Positions 27,888-37,345 of a stretch of 60,218 nt of DNA are shown piece after piece; the stretch's first letter is position 1; each line of letters opens with the position of its first letter. Source of the stretch: Halorubrum alkaliphilum (GTDB lineage Archaea > Halobacteriota > Halobacteria > Halobacteriales > Haloferacaceae); assembly GCF_017873815.1 (NCBI RefSeq), contig NZ_JAGGKQ010000018.1, positions 1-60,218 of the forward strand, given 5' to 3'. The position numbers were made by a program, and so were the translations under genes. A model generated the notes under the pieces. That model saw nothing but the letters and a program-made list of their open reading frames with translations, made no database searches and was not told where the DNA came from.

Positions 27888-28084
27888 TTACTTCATTTCG
27901 ATTAGCATTAATTATCGATTAAAGGTCGTTTGATACTTTTCGAAGTGAGACAGCATTCTCAGGAGCGTTCCAAGGGCGCTGTGTGCGGCATCATACTTGA
28001 GGAGGGTCAGCATCAGCAGGAGCAAGTACCAACTGGCACCTGCGCTCTAAACCAACATCCTGCTTGTGCCCTTTGAGAATGTCT

Positions 28085-28300
28085 CTACTCACCAAGGTCG
28101 TATCCGAATACCCACTCATCAATCAGCCACCTACTGTCGAAGAATATTCTACCCAGAATCGCTGCGCCGTCGTCTTCATCGGCCAGGAGTCGGGCTCCGG
28201 TAGGAGCGTCGAACAGTGGTTCGACTACTCTACCGGCAGCCACGAAGTACACCCACGAACCGATATACGGCAGAGCGGTGAACAGGCAAAAACAAAGCAT
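28085..28300 (-). CDS. Small hypothetical membrane-associated protein, possibly degenerate
   Basis: About 71 residues from an ATG at 28300: a hydrophobic N-terminus (MLCFCLFTALPYIGSWVYFV) and an acidic body ending WVFGYDLGE. Just downstream (27913-28047, same strand, another frame) is an open tract reading WYLLLLMLTLLKYDAAHS without a proper start, so this may be a frameshifted remnant of one gene. Nothing else was seen in the 445-base gap between the transporter and the DpdA-like gene. Confidence 0.35.
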   Translation of the reverse strand: MLCFCLFTALPYIGSWVYFVAAGRVVEPLFDAPTGARLLADEDDGAAILGRIFFDSRWLIDEWVFGYDLGE

Positions 28301-28332
28301 TTGCGTCCCCACCTGATAGAATACCCGAATAG

Positions 28333-30315
28333 ATGCCGGAATTTGAAATAGAGTTGGATAACGAGGAGGAATTCGGTCGGCTAGGAACATTAGATGTCCC
28401 TCATGGCCCAGTCAACACACCAGCGCTATTTCCGGTAGTGAATATTATTGGGGGAACAACCCCGAAATCGGGAGCTGCGTGGCGACATTTCCGAGACAAT
28501 CTTCTCGATAAGGATCACGTCCAGGGAGTGATGTTCCAGGCGATGAGCTTCCTAGACTACGGAGTTACTGCGAATACGCTCGGACGATGGCGAGATGAGA
28601 CGTTTAGGGAGAAACTGGGTGATGACTTTGTAGATATCAAGTGCCCGATATTCATCGACTCTGGTGGATTCAGTTTGATGAACTCGGATACGTTTGGAGA
28701 TCCGCCTTCTGAGGGGGGAAAAGAAAATGAATGGGGGTTATATACGAATCCGGACAGCATTCTCAAGCTCCAGGCTGATTTTGGAGGCGACATTGTTGCG
28801 ACACTCGATTATCCAATTCCACCCGAGCTCCGCGAAGCTGAGAAGACCGAACGAATGCAGCGCAGTATCGAAAGTGCCGTGCGATGTCTACAACTCATCG
28901 AAAATCCGGAGCAGATTGAAACACGTAATGAGGGCGATCAAGCGAGCATCGAAAGGTTACGTAATAGGAAGACTGAGGGTACCGATCCGGGAGTCTTCGT
29001 CGCAATTCATGGACATGACTACGAGACGATCAGCTGGTATGTCCAAAATTTCCTAGACAGGATACAGGAAGAAGGTATCACACACCGGTTCAATGGTTTT
29101 GCGATCGGATCACTCGTTCCACTTCGAAGCCGAACGAATCTTCTAGTTGATATCGTTCAGGGTGCAAAAGACGCGATCCCAGCCCACTTGGAAGATGAGA
29201 TCGCGTTACACATATTTGGTGTCGGGGGCAAACAAGTGTCCCTCCTCACGCTACTAGGGGCAGATTCGTTCGACTGCTCTACACATATGCAGACTGCTAG
29301 GTATAAGAAGTATGTCGTGCCAGGTACTTGGGAGCATATCAGTCTGGACAATATGGAGGAGTTCTTAGATGACGGCGAATTCCCATGCGAATTAGAGCAC
29401 TGTACGCTCCGTAATCACCCAGAATGGGATCCGAAATCTGTGCGTGAGCGGCTAAATATGGAACCAACCTATGGAGCGGGTCCAACAAAAACGGAACCAT
29501 ATGGGCTGCTTGCGCGGCATAACTTCGAAGTATATAACGACGAGATGCGACGAGTTCGTGAGAAAATTCGGGACGGAGAGCTCCTAGAATACATAATCCA
29601 ATTTGCCCGAGATCACGAGCAAATCAAGCAGGGGCTCAAATATGCTCAAATACGTGATAGGAAACTACAACAGCAACTTCGGGAACGGGGTGCATACGAT
29701 CTGATTGTTGGTCCCGATATTGAAACTGACCAGGCAAAGCTCACAGAATTTGGCGGAGGTGTTGATGATCAGACACACCAACAGCGCGTCTCGCTTCAGC
29801 ACACACCGAACAGTTTCAATATTCTCAATCATCGGTACACGCCACCAGCAGGAAAGAACATCCTTCTGCTTATTCCGTGTAGTAAGCGAAAGCCATACGC
29901 AGAATCTAGAACGCATCGAGTCGTCATCAAACGATTACAGGAACGCCGCGACAATATACATAAAGTGACAATTTCGGGGATGTACGGGCCAGTCCCGGAA
30001 GAGCATGAAACAGATAAGGAAGTGATGGAATACGAGTACGTACTATCTGAACAAGATACGGAACAAATAGAACTTGTCCGTGATCGTCTAATCTCATATT
30101 TACAAGAACACGGTGAGTCATATGATCTGGTAATTGGCTATGCTGCCAGCAGCACCTACCGTGGTGTTATCCAAGATGCGCTGAATGCCTACGGACAGGG
30201 TGAGCTCTTCCCTAAGGAACCAGAGGCGTTACGACTAACGGAACATTTCCGCAAAGAAAATATCAAAGAACTAATGGAGTATCTTGACATTTCAACCGAA
30301 GATATGAGCCTCTAA
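28333..30315 (+). CDS. dpdA: DpdA-like deazaguanine DNA transglycosylase fused to an ArcS-like domain
   Basis: 660 residues. Residues 1 to about 420 are a tRNA-guanine-transglycosylase-type barrel: DSGGF at 109-113 (general-base region), ATLDYPIPP near 160, FAIGSLVPL near 257-264 and GADSFDCS at 309-316, whose second aspartate aligns with the catalytic nucleophile. A CELEHC pair may help bind zinc. Residues about 505-660 carry PCSKRKPYAESRTH (515-528), the PC-x3-KPY-x2-S-x2-H signature of archaeosine synthase. The tRNA-binding PUA domain of archaeal TGT is not evident. Known DpdA proteins exchange guanine for preQ0 in DNA, and ArcS turns preQ0 into archaeosine. Insertion plus amidation in one chain is my inference. 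It is the first gene of a rightward cluster and lies beside the preQ0 genes. Confidence 0.8.
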   Translation: MPEFEIELDNEEEFGRLGTLDVPHGPVNTPALFPVVNIIGGTTPKSGAAWRHFRDNLLDKDHVQGVMFQAMSFLDYGVTANTLGRWRDETFREKLGDDFVDIKCPIFIDSGGFSLMNSDTFGDPPSEGGKENEWGLYTNPDSILKLQADFGGDIVATLDYPIPPELREAEKTERMQRSIESAVRCLQLIENPEQIETRNEGDQASIERLRNRKTEGTDPGVFVAIHGHDYETISWYVQNFLDRIQEEGITHRFNGFAIGSLVPLRSRTNLLVDIVQGAKDAIPAHLEDEIALHIFGVGGKQVSLLTLLGADSFDCSTHMQTARYKKYVVPGTWEHISLDNMEEFLDDGEFPCELEHCTLRNHPEWDPKSVRERLNMEPTYGAGPTKTEPYGLLARHNFEVYNDEMRRVREKIRDGELLEYIIQFARDHEQIKQGLKYAQIRDRKLQQQLRERGAYDLIVGPDIETDQAKLTEFGGGVDDQTHQQRVSLQHTPNSFNILNHRYTPPAGKNILLLIPCSKRKPYAESRTHRVVIKRLQERRDNIHKVTISGMYGPVPEEHETDKEVMEYEYVLSEQDTEQIELVRDRLISYLQEHGESYDLVIGYAASSTYRGVIQDALNAYGQGELFPKEPEALRLTEHFRKENIKELMEYLDISTEDMSL

Positions 30316-30389
30316 TCCGCCTTATGAGAGATCTTGTCTAGAGTAAGAACACCAGTAACGTTAAGGCCGAGGTGAACAAAGCCGTCCCT

Positions 30390-30848
30390 ATGCAAACTCT
30401 CTTAGTACAGTCCTGCTCTAAATCCAAGAGAGAACCAAGTGAGCCGGTTCCTGCGCTAGAATTGTACTCCGGATACTACTACAAAATTATAAAGAAAGCG
30501 AAACGAGAAGATGATTTTGACCCGAATATTGATATTTGTATTCTTTCAGCAAAACATGGCCTAATTGATTCTGACACGAATCTCTCTTTCTACGACAAAA
30601 AAATGGACTCGGGGCGTGCTCTAGAGATTCGGGACGAAGTGAAAGAGGCTCTTAAGAGTCGACTTCATGCTCATACGTACGACGAAGTTCTAATCAATAT
30701 GGGCCAGCCCTACAGAGAAGCGATCCGCGGAATCGAAGAGGAAATCGACACTCCAGTCCATGTAATAGAGGGAAAGCTCGGAGAACGAGGTCGAAAATTG
30801 AAACAAAGAATTCGACAAAGTGCTCCTAGTTCTGTGGGGGCCGATTGA
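30390..30848 (+). CDS. Small DUF6884-like protein related to the ArcS/DpdA accessory fold
   Basis: 152 residues. It begins QTLLVQSCSKSKRE, then ALELYSGYYYK, LSAKHGLIDSD, YDKKM and INMGQPYREAI, the pattern of the DUF6884 family, which often accompanies DpdA. The C-S-x-x-K segment recalls the PCSxxK motif of the ArcS domain in the preceding gene, so it may share that fold and act on the same base. The ATG at 30390 was preferred to the upstream in-frame GTG (30372) because a TTAAGG-type box lies about 25 bases before it. It overlaps the next gene by TGATG. Confidence 0.7.
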   Translation: MQTLLVQSCSKSKREPSEPVPALELYSGYYYKIIKKAKREDDFDPNIDICILSAKHGLIDSDTNLSFYDKKMDSGRALEIRDEVKEALKSRLHAHTYDEVLINMGQPYREAIRGIEEEIDTPVHVIEGKLGERGRKLKQRIRQSAPSSVGAD

Positions 30849-32092
30849 TGGCTGTGGATAACCGACTTCAGCAAGCCGCTGGGTTCAATATTGAGGGAAC
30901 AACAGGTGACGCCCGTGCCGGGGAACTCACTATTAATGGGGTTTCGATGGAGACACCCAGTCTCTTTCCGGTGATCAATTTCTACGGGGGTGGACGAAGT
31001 GGTAGTGTCTTTGGTGGGAGCACTCACCGTACTGTTAAAGAACTCATCAACGGTGATGACAGGGTCGCTGGCGTTGATTGTAGCCATATATTCGAAGGAG
31101 CCATGATGTCGGTTGGGTCTCTTACTGATTATGGCATCAATCGAGATCTCCTACAGACCTACCTTTCTTCACCAATAAAACGGCGCGCTGAGTTTCACGG
31201 ATTTGAGGGAATCATATTCGCGGACTCTGGTGGATACAAAAATCTGACACAAGGGGCCTTAGACGGGAGTGACTTTGAGCTCGAAATGAACCAAGCGCGC
31301 GTGTTCGAGATGCAACAGCAACTCGGCGGGGAAATCATCGTTAACCTTGATATTCCTATCGAACCAGACGATTCATTCGAAGAGCGCTGTCGGAAAGCTC
31401 GTCTGACTGCCGAAAATGTAGACGAGTTTCTTGAGCTGTCCAAGGACTACCCCGCAGCTCGCTATCTCACTGTCCATGGGTATAATTACTCGATGATAGA
31501 CACCTTTATGCAGGAGCTACAGAGCATACTGGGAGATATCGATATTTCTGCCACTTTCGACGGGATTGCGCTTGGCAGTCTCGTTCCTAAAAAAGATGAT
31601 CGGGAATTGCTTATCAACGCCGTTCAAGGCTGCCGCGATGTCATGGCTGAACGGGGTTTTGACGACCTCCCGCTTCACGTTCTCGGGATCTCGAATACAG
31701 CGATTCCGCTGCTTGCAGCCGTTGGTGCGGATACCTTCGACTCCTCTTCATACATGCAAGCTGCGATCAACGGGAAGTACTACAAGTCCCTTCTGAGCAC
31801 GGTTAGAGTCGAAGACGCGGACTTCAAGGATTGCTCCTGTCCCGTATGCTCTTCACCAGAACTCCGATCCCGGATGAACGGCAATACACAGTATCGCAAA
31901 GACCAGATGGGTCCAGCGGCTGTCCACAACTTATACGTACAAATGACTGAGCTCAAGAACATCCGTGAGAGGATACAAATGGATGGTACAGACGGTCTGG
32001 TTGACTATATCGAAAATACAATTGGTCGCAACGATAGTACGCGAAAGCACGCTCATCGCGTCGTCAACGAATCACTTGGAGGGTACTTCTAA
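30848..32092 (+). CDS. Second DpdA/TGT-like transglycosylase
   Basis: 414 residues. Barrel motifs match the first paralogue: FADSGGY at 125-130, VNLDIPIEP near 165-173, IALGSLVPKK near 240, GADTFDSS at 293-300 with the nucleophile-position aspartate 298. It carries a proper TGT-like zinc cluster CSCPVC (329-334). No ArcS-like tail. Two diverged transglycosylases in a row suggest a heteromer (compare eukaryotic TGT, where one subunit is non-catalytic) or two target specificities. Both keep the key aspartates, so both could be active. The stop overlaps the next start (TAATG). Confidence 0.8.
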   Translation: MAVDNRLQQAAGFNIEGTTGDARAGELTINGVSMETPSLFPVINFYGGGRSGSVFGGSTHRTVKELINGDDRVAGVDCSHIFEGAMMSVGSLTDYGINRDLLQTYLSSPIKRRAEFHGFEGIIFADSGGYKNLTQGALDGSDFELEMNQARVFEMQQQLGGEIIVNLDIPIEPDDSFEERCRKARLTAENVDEFLELSKDYPAARYLTVHGYNYSMIDTFMQELQSILGDIDISATFDGIALGSLVPKKDDRELLINAVQGCRDVMAERGFDDLPLHVLGISNTAIPLLAAVGADTFDSSSYMQAAINGKYYKSLLSTVRVEDADFKDCSCPVCSSPELRSRMNGNTQYRKDQMGPAAVHNLYVQMTELKNIRERIQMDGTDGLVDYIENTIGRNDSTRKHAHRVVNESLGGYF

Positions 32093-33678
32093 TGAAACGA
32101 ACACCAACAGTCAATGAAGTCAACGAGTTCCTCGAAATTGCCAGTGATTTTGAGGATCCGCTTGAATTACTCCGTGAATCACTCTCGAACGCGTTTGATG
32201 CAGGGGCTGAATCTGTTGATATCAGAATCAAGTCCCAACCGGACGGCTCTGACATCATTATTGAGGACGACGGACACGGGATGAACGAAGAGGATCTCAA
32301 ATCCTTTTTCGATCTCGGTAACTCAAGCAAGACTGACTCAATCGGATACAAGGGACACGGGACAAAGATATTCTACAAAAGCGATCATATCAAAGTGAAT
32401 ACGAGTAGAGATGGTATCACTCTCTCTGCCGAGATGAAAAATCCGTGGGAAAAGCTCAATAACCGAGTTCTTCCCGAATATGACGTTACAAAGACGGATG
32501 CTCCATCATCCCGATCTGGCACGCTAATACGGATTAGTGGATTCAAATCAGGGGAAGGGTTTAGTCCGGAATCACTCACCTATCCGAAGGTCCATAATTA
32601 TCTGAAGTGGAAGACAATCGTGGGCTCCACGGCGCACTTCTTTGAAGATGATTTTCACGAGATGGATATCACAGTTGAACTGGACGACGAGATTGACGAT
32701 TCGCGTGAGCAGCTCACTACCACAAATAAATTCGAATTCCCGTCGGAACAGCTCCTACCAGGTGACGGGGAATTCCCCGCTGAACGCATGTGTAAGTTGT
32801 ACGGCCCAAATGAAATAACGCTGAACCACGCAGAGGGAACCTCTACTGTCGAAATAATGGGGATGGCAGGTGGAAAAGCAGCACGCAACGAACTCCCTAC
32901 ATTCGGTCGACATTCGACGCAGTTTGGTGTCTGGCTAGCAAAAGATCACATTAAGGTTGAGCGGTTGAACGAAGCCATCTCACATGATAATGAGTTCATC
33001 CACTTTCTTTTCGTGGCAAATTGCCAGGACATAGAGCTCTCGGCCAACCGTGGCAAGATCCGGAATAAATCGAGTAGTGTCTATCAGGCTCTCGAAGAGG
33101 AGCTCAGTCATTTTCTCTCGAAAGTCACCCACGACCCGTGGTTCGAAGGTTATCTAGAAGCTCGACGCCAAGGAGAATTAGCCCGAAAAGCTTCCTCAGA
33201 ATCAACTAAAGCTCACGACCGTGTTGACCGCATCAAATCGAGAGGTCGATTCATGCCAAGTAATGATGCGGAGATTCTCTTTGGGCTACAGCGGCCCTCC
33301 GCCCAGAGTAACGCCCCTGAAATCTTTGTTGAGGATTACCATCCCACAGACGATATTACAGCCATCGTCCGAACCGATGGAACGCTTCAGGCAGCCGCTG
33401 TCAGTTCAACCTTAGTCGATTATTTCGATGATGAAGGCCCGTTGGAACCAGCAGAGCTACTTATTTGCTGGGAGTGGGGAGACACGGACGAATTGCGAGA
33501 GATCCAGCGTACTGGCTACCTTGGCAGCGACGTTGATATTGATTTTGAGCGATCAAAAGTCAGCTACGAGACAAAGGATGGTATTAGTGGCTCTTGTGAT
33601 GTGATCATTGTTAGTAAGTATATTGACACACCTATGGTTGAAGAAGCTGGAACAGTGTCCTCTACATCAACAGACTGA
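32092..33678 (+). CDS. GHKL (Hsp90/MutL/MORC-like) ATPase
   Basis: 528 residues. The Bergerat ATP site is complete: N box ESLSNAFDAG at about residues 30-39, G1 box DDGHGM at about 63-68 and G2 box GYKGHGTK at about 85-92. A conserved second domain follows (HDNEFIHFLF, ANRGKIRNKS), as in MORC or HSP90-like proteins. The last 100 residues are unrecognised. GHKL ATPases clamp or remodel nucleic acids and recur in defence islands. It overlaps the upstream transglycosylase gene and is convergent with the nuclease gene at 33735. Confidence 0.8.
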   Translation: MKRTPTVNEVNEFLEIASDFEDPLELLRESLSNAFDAGAESVDIRIKSQPDGSDIIIEDDGHGMNEEDLKSFFDLGNSSKTDSIGYKGHGTKIFYKSDHIKVNTSRDGITLSAEMKNPWEKLNNRVLPEYDVTKTDAPSSRSGTLIRISGFKSGEGFSPESLTYPKVHNYLKWKTIVGSTAHFFEDDFHEMDITVELDDEIDDSREQLTTTNKFEFPSEQLLPGDGEFPAERMCKLYGPNEITLNHAEGTSTVEIMGMAGGKAARNELPTFGRHSTQFGVWLAKDHIKVERLNEAISHDNEFIHFLFVANCQDIELSANRGKIRNKSSSVYQALEEELSHFLSKVTHDPWFEGYLEARRQGELARKASSESTKAHDRVDRIKSRGRFMPSNDAEILFGLQRPSAQSNAPEIFVEDYHPTDDITAIVRTDGTLQAAAVSSTLVDYFDDEGPLEPAELLICWEWGDTDELREIQRTGYLGSDVDIDFERSKVSYETKDGISGSCDVIIVSKYIDTPMVEEAGTVSSTSTD

Positions 33679-33734
33679 TTGACAAATTAATCTACTGTAG
33701 TCTGAATATCAAAGTTCACATCGAAGTAATCAGC

Positions 33735-34910
33735 CTACTCCCGTGGAATCCAAGGCTTTAGCGAGGGGTCGAAATCAGCCAATTTTCCGCTATGTCCGCT
33801 CGTTTCAGGAGCCAGCACCCCGATGTGTTTGAGCTGTTGGACAAAGTTTTGGAATATGTTTGACCGAACCGCTGCTTTCCAGATTTGCTCGTCTTTGAAG
33901 ATTTGGTCCGCATCACCGGACTCAATAAGAGCACGTGCTTGCTCTCGGCCAGATTCAGACCGACCTGGTGAAGGATTAGCAGTGCAAAAGACGTTCAAGA
34001 ATACGTTCGGGTATTGATTGACGAGGATTTCCACCAGCTCCGGGAATGGGAGTTCACCGGAAACCTCGGAAAGGGCTTGAAATAAGAGCCTGATCTCCGG
34101 GTGCTCAGTATACTGAGACCGAAGAAGTGTCGCTATTTGCGGGTGCTCATCAGCAACAACAGTCCCCCTGGGGGGTTTCAGTTGTTCCAACTCATCGAGT
34201 TCGCTTACACCATATCCGTTGAGCATCGTGCCGGCAAGTCTTCCACGGTCGGTGAGCTTAGATTTATTCTCATCAGATATTAGGCCTAAAACGACGGCAC
34301 CATCATAGATATGCTCGGGTGCATGGAAGTCGTATTCATCTACAATAATATCGTGGAGAGCTGCCTTCGAAACTGATTCACGCTCTTGGAGGATGAGCGT
34401 CGGGGCAAGGAAATTAATGGGTTGTGTGAGCGCCATTCCAGCAATCTCTCCGGCTGACCCACGGCGTTGTAGGCGATACTTGAGTTGCCCAGCAACGTCT
34501 TGAACGTGTACATTAGCCTCCGTCACTGCGGGATTGGACCACTCACTGTTTGTATTATCTACTTCGATCATGCCAAGTCCTTTTGAAAGGGCAACGCTCG
34601 ACACTTGCCGAATAGCTTTAGAATCAGCAGCTAGGTAAGATATGTGAGCCCCTTGTTGATAGGTCAATGCCTGTCCAATCCCCTTCAACATATCACCAGT
34701 ACCCTTCACCTCTATCGCAAAAATACGATTAGTGTTGGTAAATCCAATCACGTCCGGAAAACGCCCCCCAATACTGATTCTGTGTTCACCACACCGCTCA
34801 ATCACCGATCGATATCGGGTGGAATGGGACCCAGGAACGTGAACAAATGCATCATATCCTCTGTCCTCAAGATCGTCTACGACTTTCTCGAAGACTTCCG
34901 GTTCCTCCAT
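33735..34910 (-). CDS. PD-(D/E)XK nuclease-like protein
   Basis: 391 residues. The N-terminal 130 residues form a restriction-endonuclease-like core: GRFPDVIGF supplies the aspartate, IFAIEVKG the E-x-K, and a later glutamine-containing helix GIGQALTYQQGA completes the Holliday-resolvase-like pattern. The rest is helical, perhaps a winged-helix or target-recognition part (VSKAALHDIIVDEY; LTDRGRLAGTML). It is the only minus-strand gene in the cluster and starts at ATG 34910 opposite the promoter region of the PglZ operon. Probable cutter of unmodified DNA; that role is inferred. Confidence 0.75.
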   Translation of the reverse strand: MEEPEVFEKVVDDLEDRGYDAFVHVPGSHSTRYRSVIERCGEHRISIGGRFPDVIGFTNTNRIFAIEVKGTGDMLKGIGQALTYQQGAHISYLAADSKAIRQVSSVALSKGLGMIEVDNTNSEWSNPAVTEANVHVQDVAGQLKYRLQRRGSAGEIAGMALTQPINFLAPTLILQERESVSKAALHDIIVDEYDFHAPEHIYDGAVVLGLISDENKSKLTDRGRLAGTMLNGYGVSELDELEQLKPPRGTVVADEHPQIATLLRSQYTEHPEIRLLFQALSEVSGELPFPELVEILVNQYPNVFLNVFCTANPSPGRSESGREQARALIESGDADQIFKDEQIWKAAVRSNIFQNFVQQLKHIGVLAPETSGHSGKLADFDPSLKPWIPRE

Positions 34911-35467
34911 TCTATATCACACATTTGATACAAGGGTAATAATTGTTTTGTAAATCAGAAGCACGTACTTGCCGAATCTAAACTCGTTCCGTCGATGAGA
35001 TTGATGACCCGAAAAGGCGGAAGTCTCTACAGGACTGTTAGGTACCTCAAACTCCCCGAGCCATCCATTGTTGCTTTTATATTATACAGTGAAACTCGGC
35101 AGCTGCTGTTTCCCGCTTTACCAGAAGGTGAAGACGCTATTCGTCTATCGCTCTTCTGTAGGAGGTTGTTGATACAGTTGTTACTATCTGAGCGGGAACA
35201 CTAATCGATTTTCTAAGCACCTCTACTGTTGACTCACAATTCAATACACGCAGCAGCAAATCGCAAGACGGCAATCCATCAACAATGTGCTACACAAGAG
35301 CATCGTCTATAGTGTAGCTTCAACCGTAAATTGCTAGATATCTGCTACGCCCAGTCTATCGGTTATTTCTAGCACTTTAGGATTGGATCCGCACTAGGTG
35401 GTACTTAGTAGTGCGCTAGATTCTAGCCACATCCCATATTTTTATCCTTCGGGTTAAATGAAAGAGT
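34911..35467. other. 557-base interval between the nuclease gene and the PglZ operon
   Basis: No convincing coding frame: plus-strand frames are short and lack haloarchaeal composition. The interval is A+T-rich and should hold both divergent promoters. A segment with repeated CTAG (around 35330-35425) is noticeable, since CTAG is usually rare in haloarchaeal genes. The right end carries the TATA box of the 35468 gene. Confidence 0.45.
35436..35446 (+). promoter_or_regulatory. TATA box of the PglZ operon
   Basis: The sequence ATATTTTTATCC lies about 25-30 bases before the ATG at 35468, a good archaeal promoter for the six genes that follow without gaps. Confidence 0.6.
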
Positions 35468-37342
35468 ATGCCAGCCGATCACTTCGCCTCTCTTGTGTCA
35501 GAATTAGAATCTCGAAGAGGACCTAGCTATCTACTACTCTACCCCGAAGAGATGGACCGTGGTGACACTATACGGAAGATCAGAGAATCATTCACACAAG
35601 CCTCAGTGATAGAGACAGAACAACGGTCTATCATGGATATCCAACCTGTTGGCTCCGGCCCGCACATCGTTCCTTTGCTCGACTTGTCTGAGGCGACTAC
35701 ACCAGATGAATCGGAGGATCAGGCACTGAAGAGTCTCTGTGAGACATCACAGATAATATTCATCGCCCCTGACTGGTTCGAGATATGTCTGAATTACCCA
35801 TCTCGTCCACGATGGACCTCGAGAGTTGACGTTATTCGACCTCTGGACTCGTCTTCGATAGAGGAGGTTATCACTCGGTTCCCCTCTTCAGCACCTCTTC
35901 TCGATAGGAGTCAGCGTCGGATAATGTATCGATACTTGGAGAATCGTCGATTCCGGAGGGCTGTCGAAGCGATGTCCCCTGAAACAAGTGAGCGTATCAA
36001 CTCGGAGATTGAGCGGTACAGTCTCAACAGTCTCTCGAGTGAGGTCCAGCACTTACTTCCCAAACCGAATGACTCGCTGTTCCGTTCGCTTGCCGCCACC
36101 AAATTGCAAGAACTGGGTCATCTACAGTTGGCGGAATTCTATAGAATTTACGGGGAAAGTAGAACGTTGAGCAGTGTCCCAGAGGACTCACCATTCATCA
36201 ATGCTATCTCGGATTCTCTTGTTGATGAGCTACCTCCGCCTCCATTCGAATCGACCGGAATACGAGTTCTGTTCAGCCTGCTCTTCCGACAGCACGAAAC
36301 AGAGGAAGTTCTTACTGAAGAAGTTCACGAGTGGCAATCCGAAAATCCATCAGATTGGAGGAAACCTGCCGATTCCGGACTGCAGGAATATATCGTGGAC
36401 AGGGTTGATTTGCTGAACAACATCTGTTCTAGTGCCAATCTGAGGGACTTTTACCGTCTTCTTCCCATCTTACTCTTCATTCGTATAATCCGTCACTCCC
36501 CCGCGACTACCGACCTCTTGGAGGGAATCGATCGATACCGGGAGATAAAGAATATCGAAATGACAAAGCTGGCTACAAAATCACTCGCTGATGGTTATCG
36601 GGGTAACGAATACGACGATCTCCACAATGTCGAGCGCATCGCCCGATTTTTAGAGGGTCATCGTCCGAAAGTAGTGCTCGTGGTTGACTCGCTGAATTTG
36701 ATGCAGCAATCCACTCGAGATCTCGTCCAACGTTACCAGAAAGATACACCTGGATATGCTCTCGCACCGCCCGTCTCCAAAACTGATACATTTGTCGACG
36801 AACTTCGTCAGCGAGTCGATTTCGACACACTCGGTGGATATACCGATGGTGAAGATTTAGCCAATAATTCGATTCGAGAATTTGTCAATCTAGACGAAAA
36901 AAGAGAGGAGTTGACGGAACGTCTGAACACTGGTGAGTCATTCATCATATACGATCCGAGACTCGACGTACAGGCCCGATATGAGCAGAGCCGTGATGTG
37001 GAAGTCAATCAATATGTCAGCACGATCGAGAACTTTATCAAGAGCTATCGAGGTGTTGCAGATATCATGGTAACATCTGATCACGGAATGGTTCAGGTTC
37101 AACCCGAGCTCTCAGTAAGCGGAATAGGAGGTGGAACACATGAAAGAGGTCTCCTCACGAAGGAACAGAATCTAAGTGGTGATGATATGATAGAAGTTGA
37201 ACTCGGTACAGATTACAGGGAAGGTTTATTAACACCAGCGAATCCACATAGCCGTATTGGTTCACATAACGAGCCGCTCTGGACACATGGGGGAATCTCG
37301 GTCGAGGAATCGATTGTGCCCTGCATAACCGTAGAGGACTAG
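35468..37342 (+). CDS. pglZ: PglZ-type alkaline-phosphatase-superfamily protein
   Basis: 624 residues. The C-terminal half has the metal sites of the alkaline phosphatase superfamily: VVLVVDSLNLM near residue 403, MVTSDHGMVQV near 535 and THGGISVEESIVP near 604. The HGG-S-EE-VP ending is typical of PglZ, the signature protein of BREX and Pgl systems. The N-terminal 380 residues are a helical region of unknown function. PglZ proteins act with methyltransferases and ATPases in phage exclusion; here no methyltransferase is present and the modification role falls to the transglycosylases. It is the first gene of a six-gene run with gaps of only two to five bases or overlaps. Confidence 0.82.
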   Translation: MPADHFASLVSELESRRGPSYLLLYPEEMDRGDTIRKIRESFTQASVIETEQRSIMDIQPVGSGPHIVPLLDLSEATTPDESEDQALKSLCETSQIIFIAPDWFEICLNYPSRPRWTSRVDVIRPLDSSSIEEVITRFPSSAPLLDRSQRRIMYRYLENRRFRRAVEAMSPETSERINSEIERYSLNSLSSEVQHLLPKPNDSLFRSLAATKLQELGHLQLAEFYRIYGESRTLSSVPEDSPFINAISDSLVDELPPPPFESTGIRVLFSLLFRQHETEEVLTEEVHEWQSENPSDWRKPADSGLQEYIVDRVDLLNNICSSANLRDFYRLLPILLFIRIIRHSPATTDLLEGIDRYREIKNIEMTKLATKSLADGYRGNEYDDLHNVERIARFLEGHRPKVVLVVDSLNLMQQSTRDLVQRYQKDTPGYALAPPVSKTDTFVDELRQRVDFDTLGGYTDGEDLANNSIREFVNLDEKREELTERLNTGESFIIYDPRLDVQARYEQSRDVEVNQYVSTIENFIKSYRGVADIMVTSDHGMVQVQPELSVSGIGGGTHERGLLTKEQNLSGDDMIEVELGTDYREGLLTPANPHSRIGSHNEPLWTHGGISVEESIVPCITVED

Positions 37343-37345
37343 ATT

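Noticed and set aside
34995-35204. 69-codon plus-strand frame in the gap before the PglZ operon
   Set aside because: Basic, hydrophobic composition, no promoter and no family; treated as non-coding.
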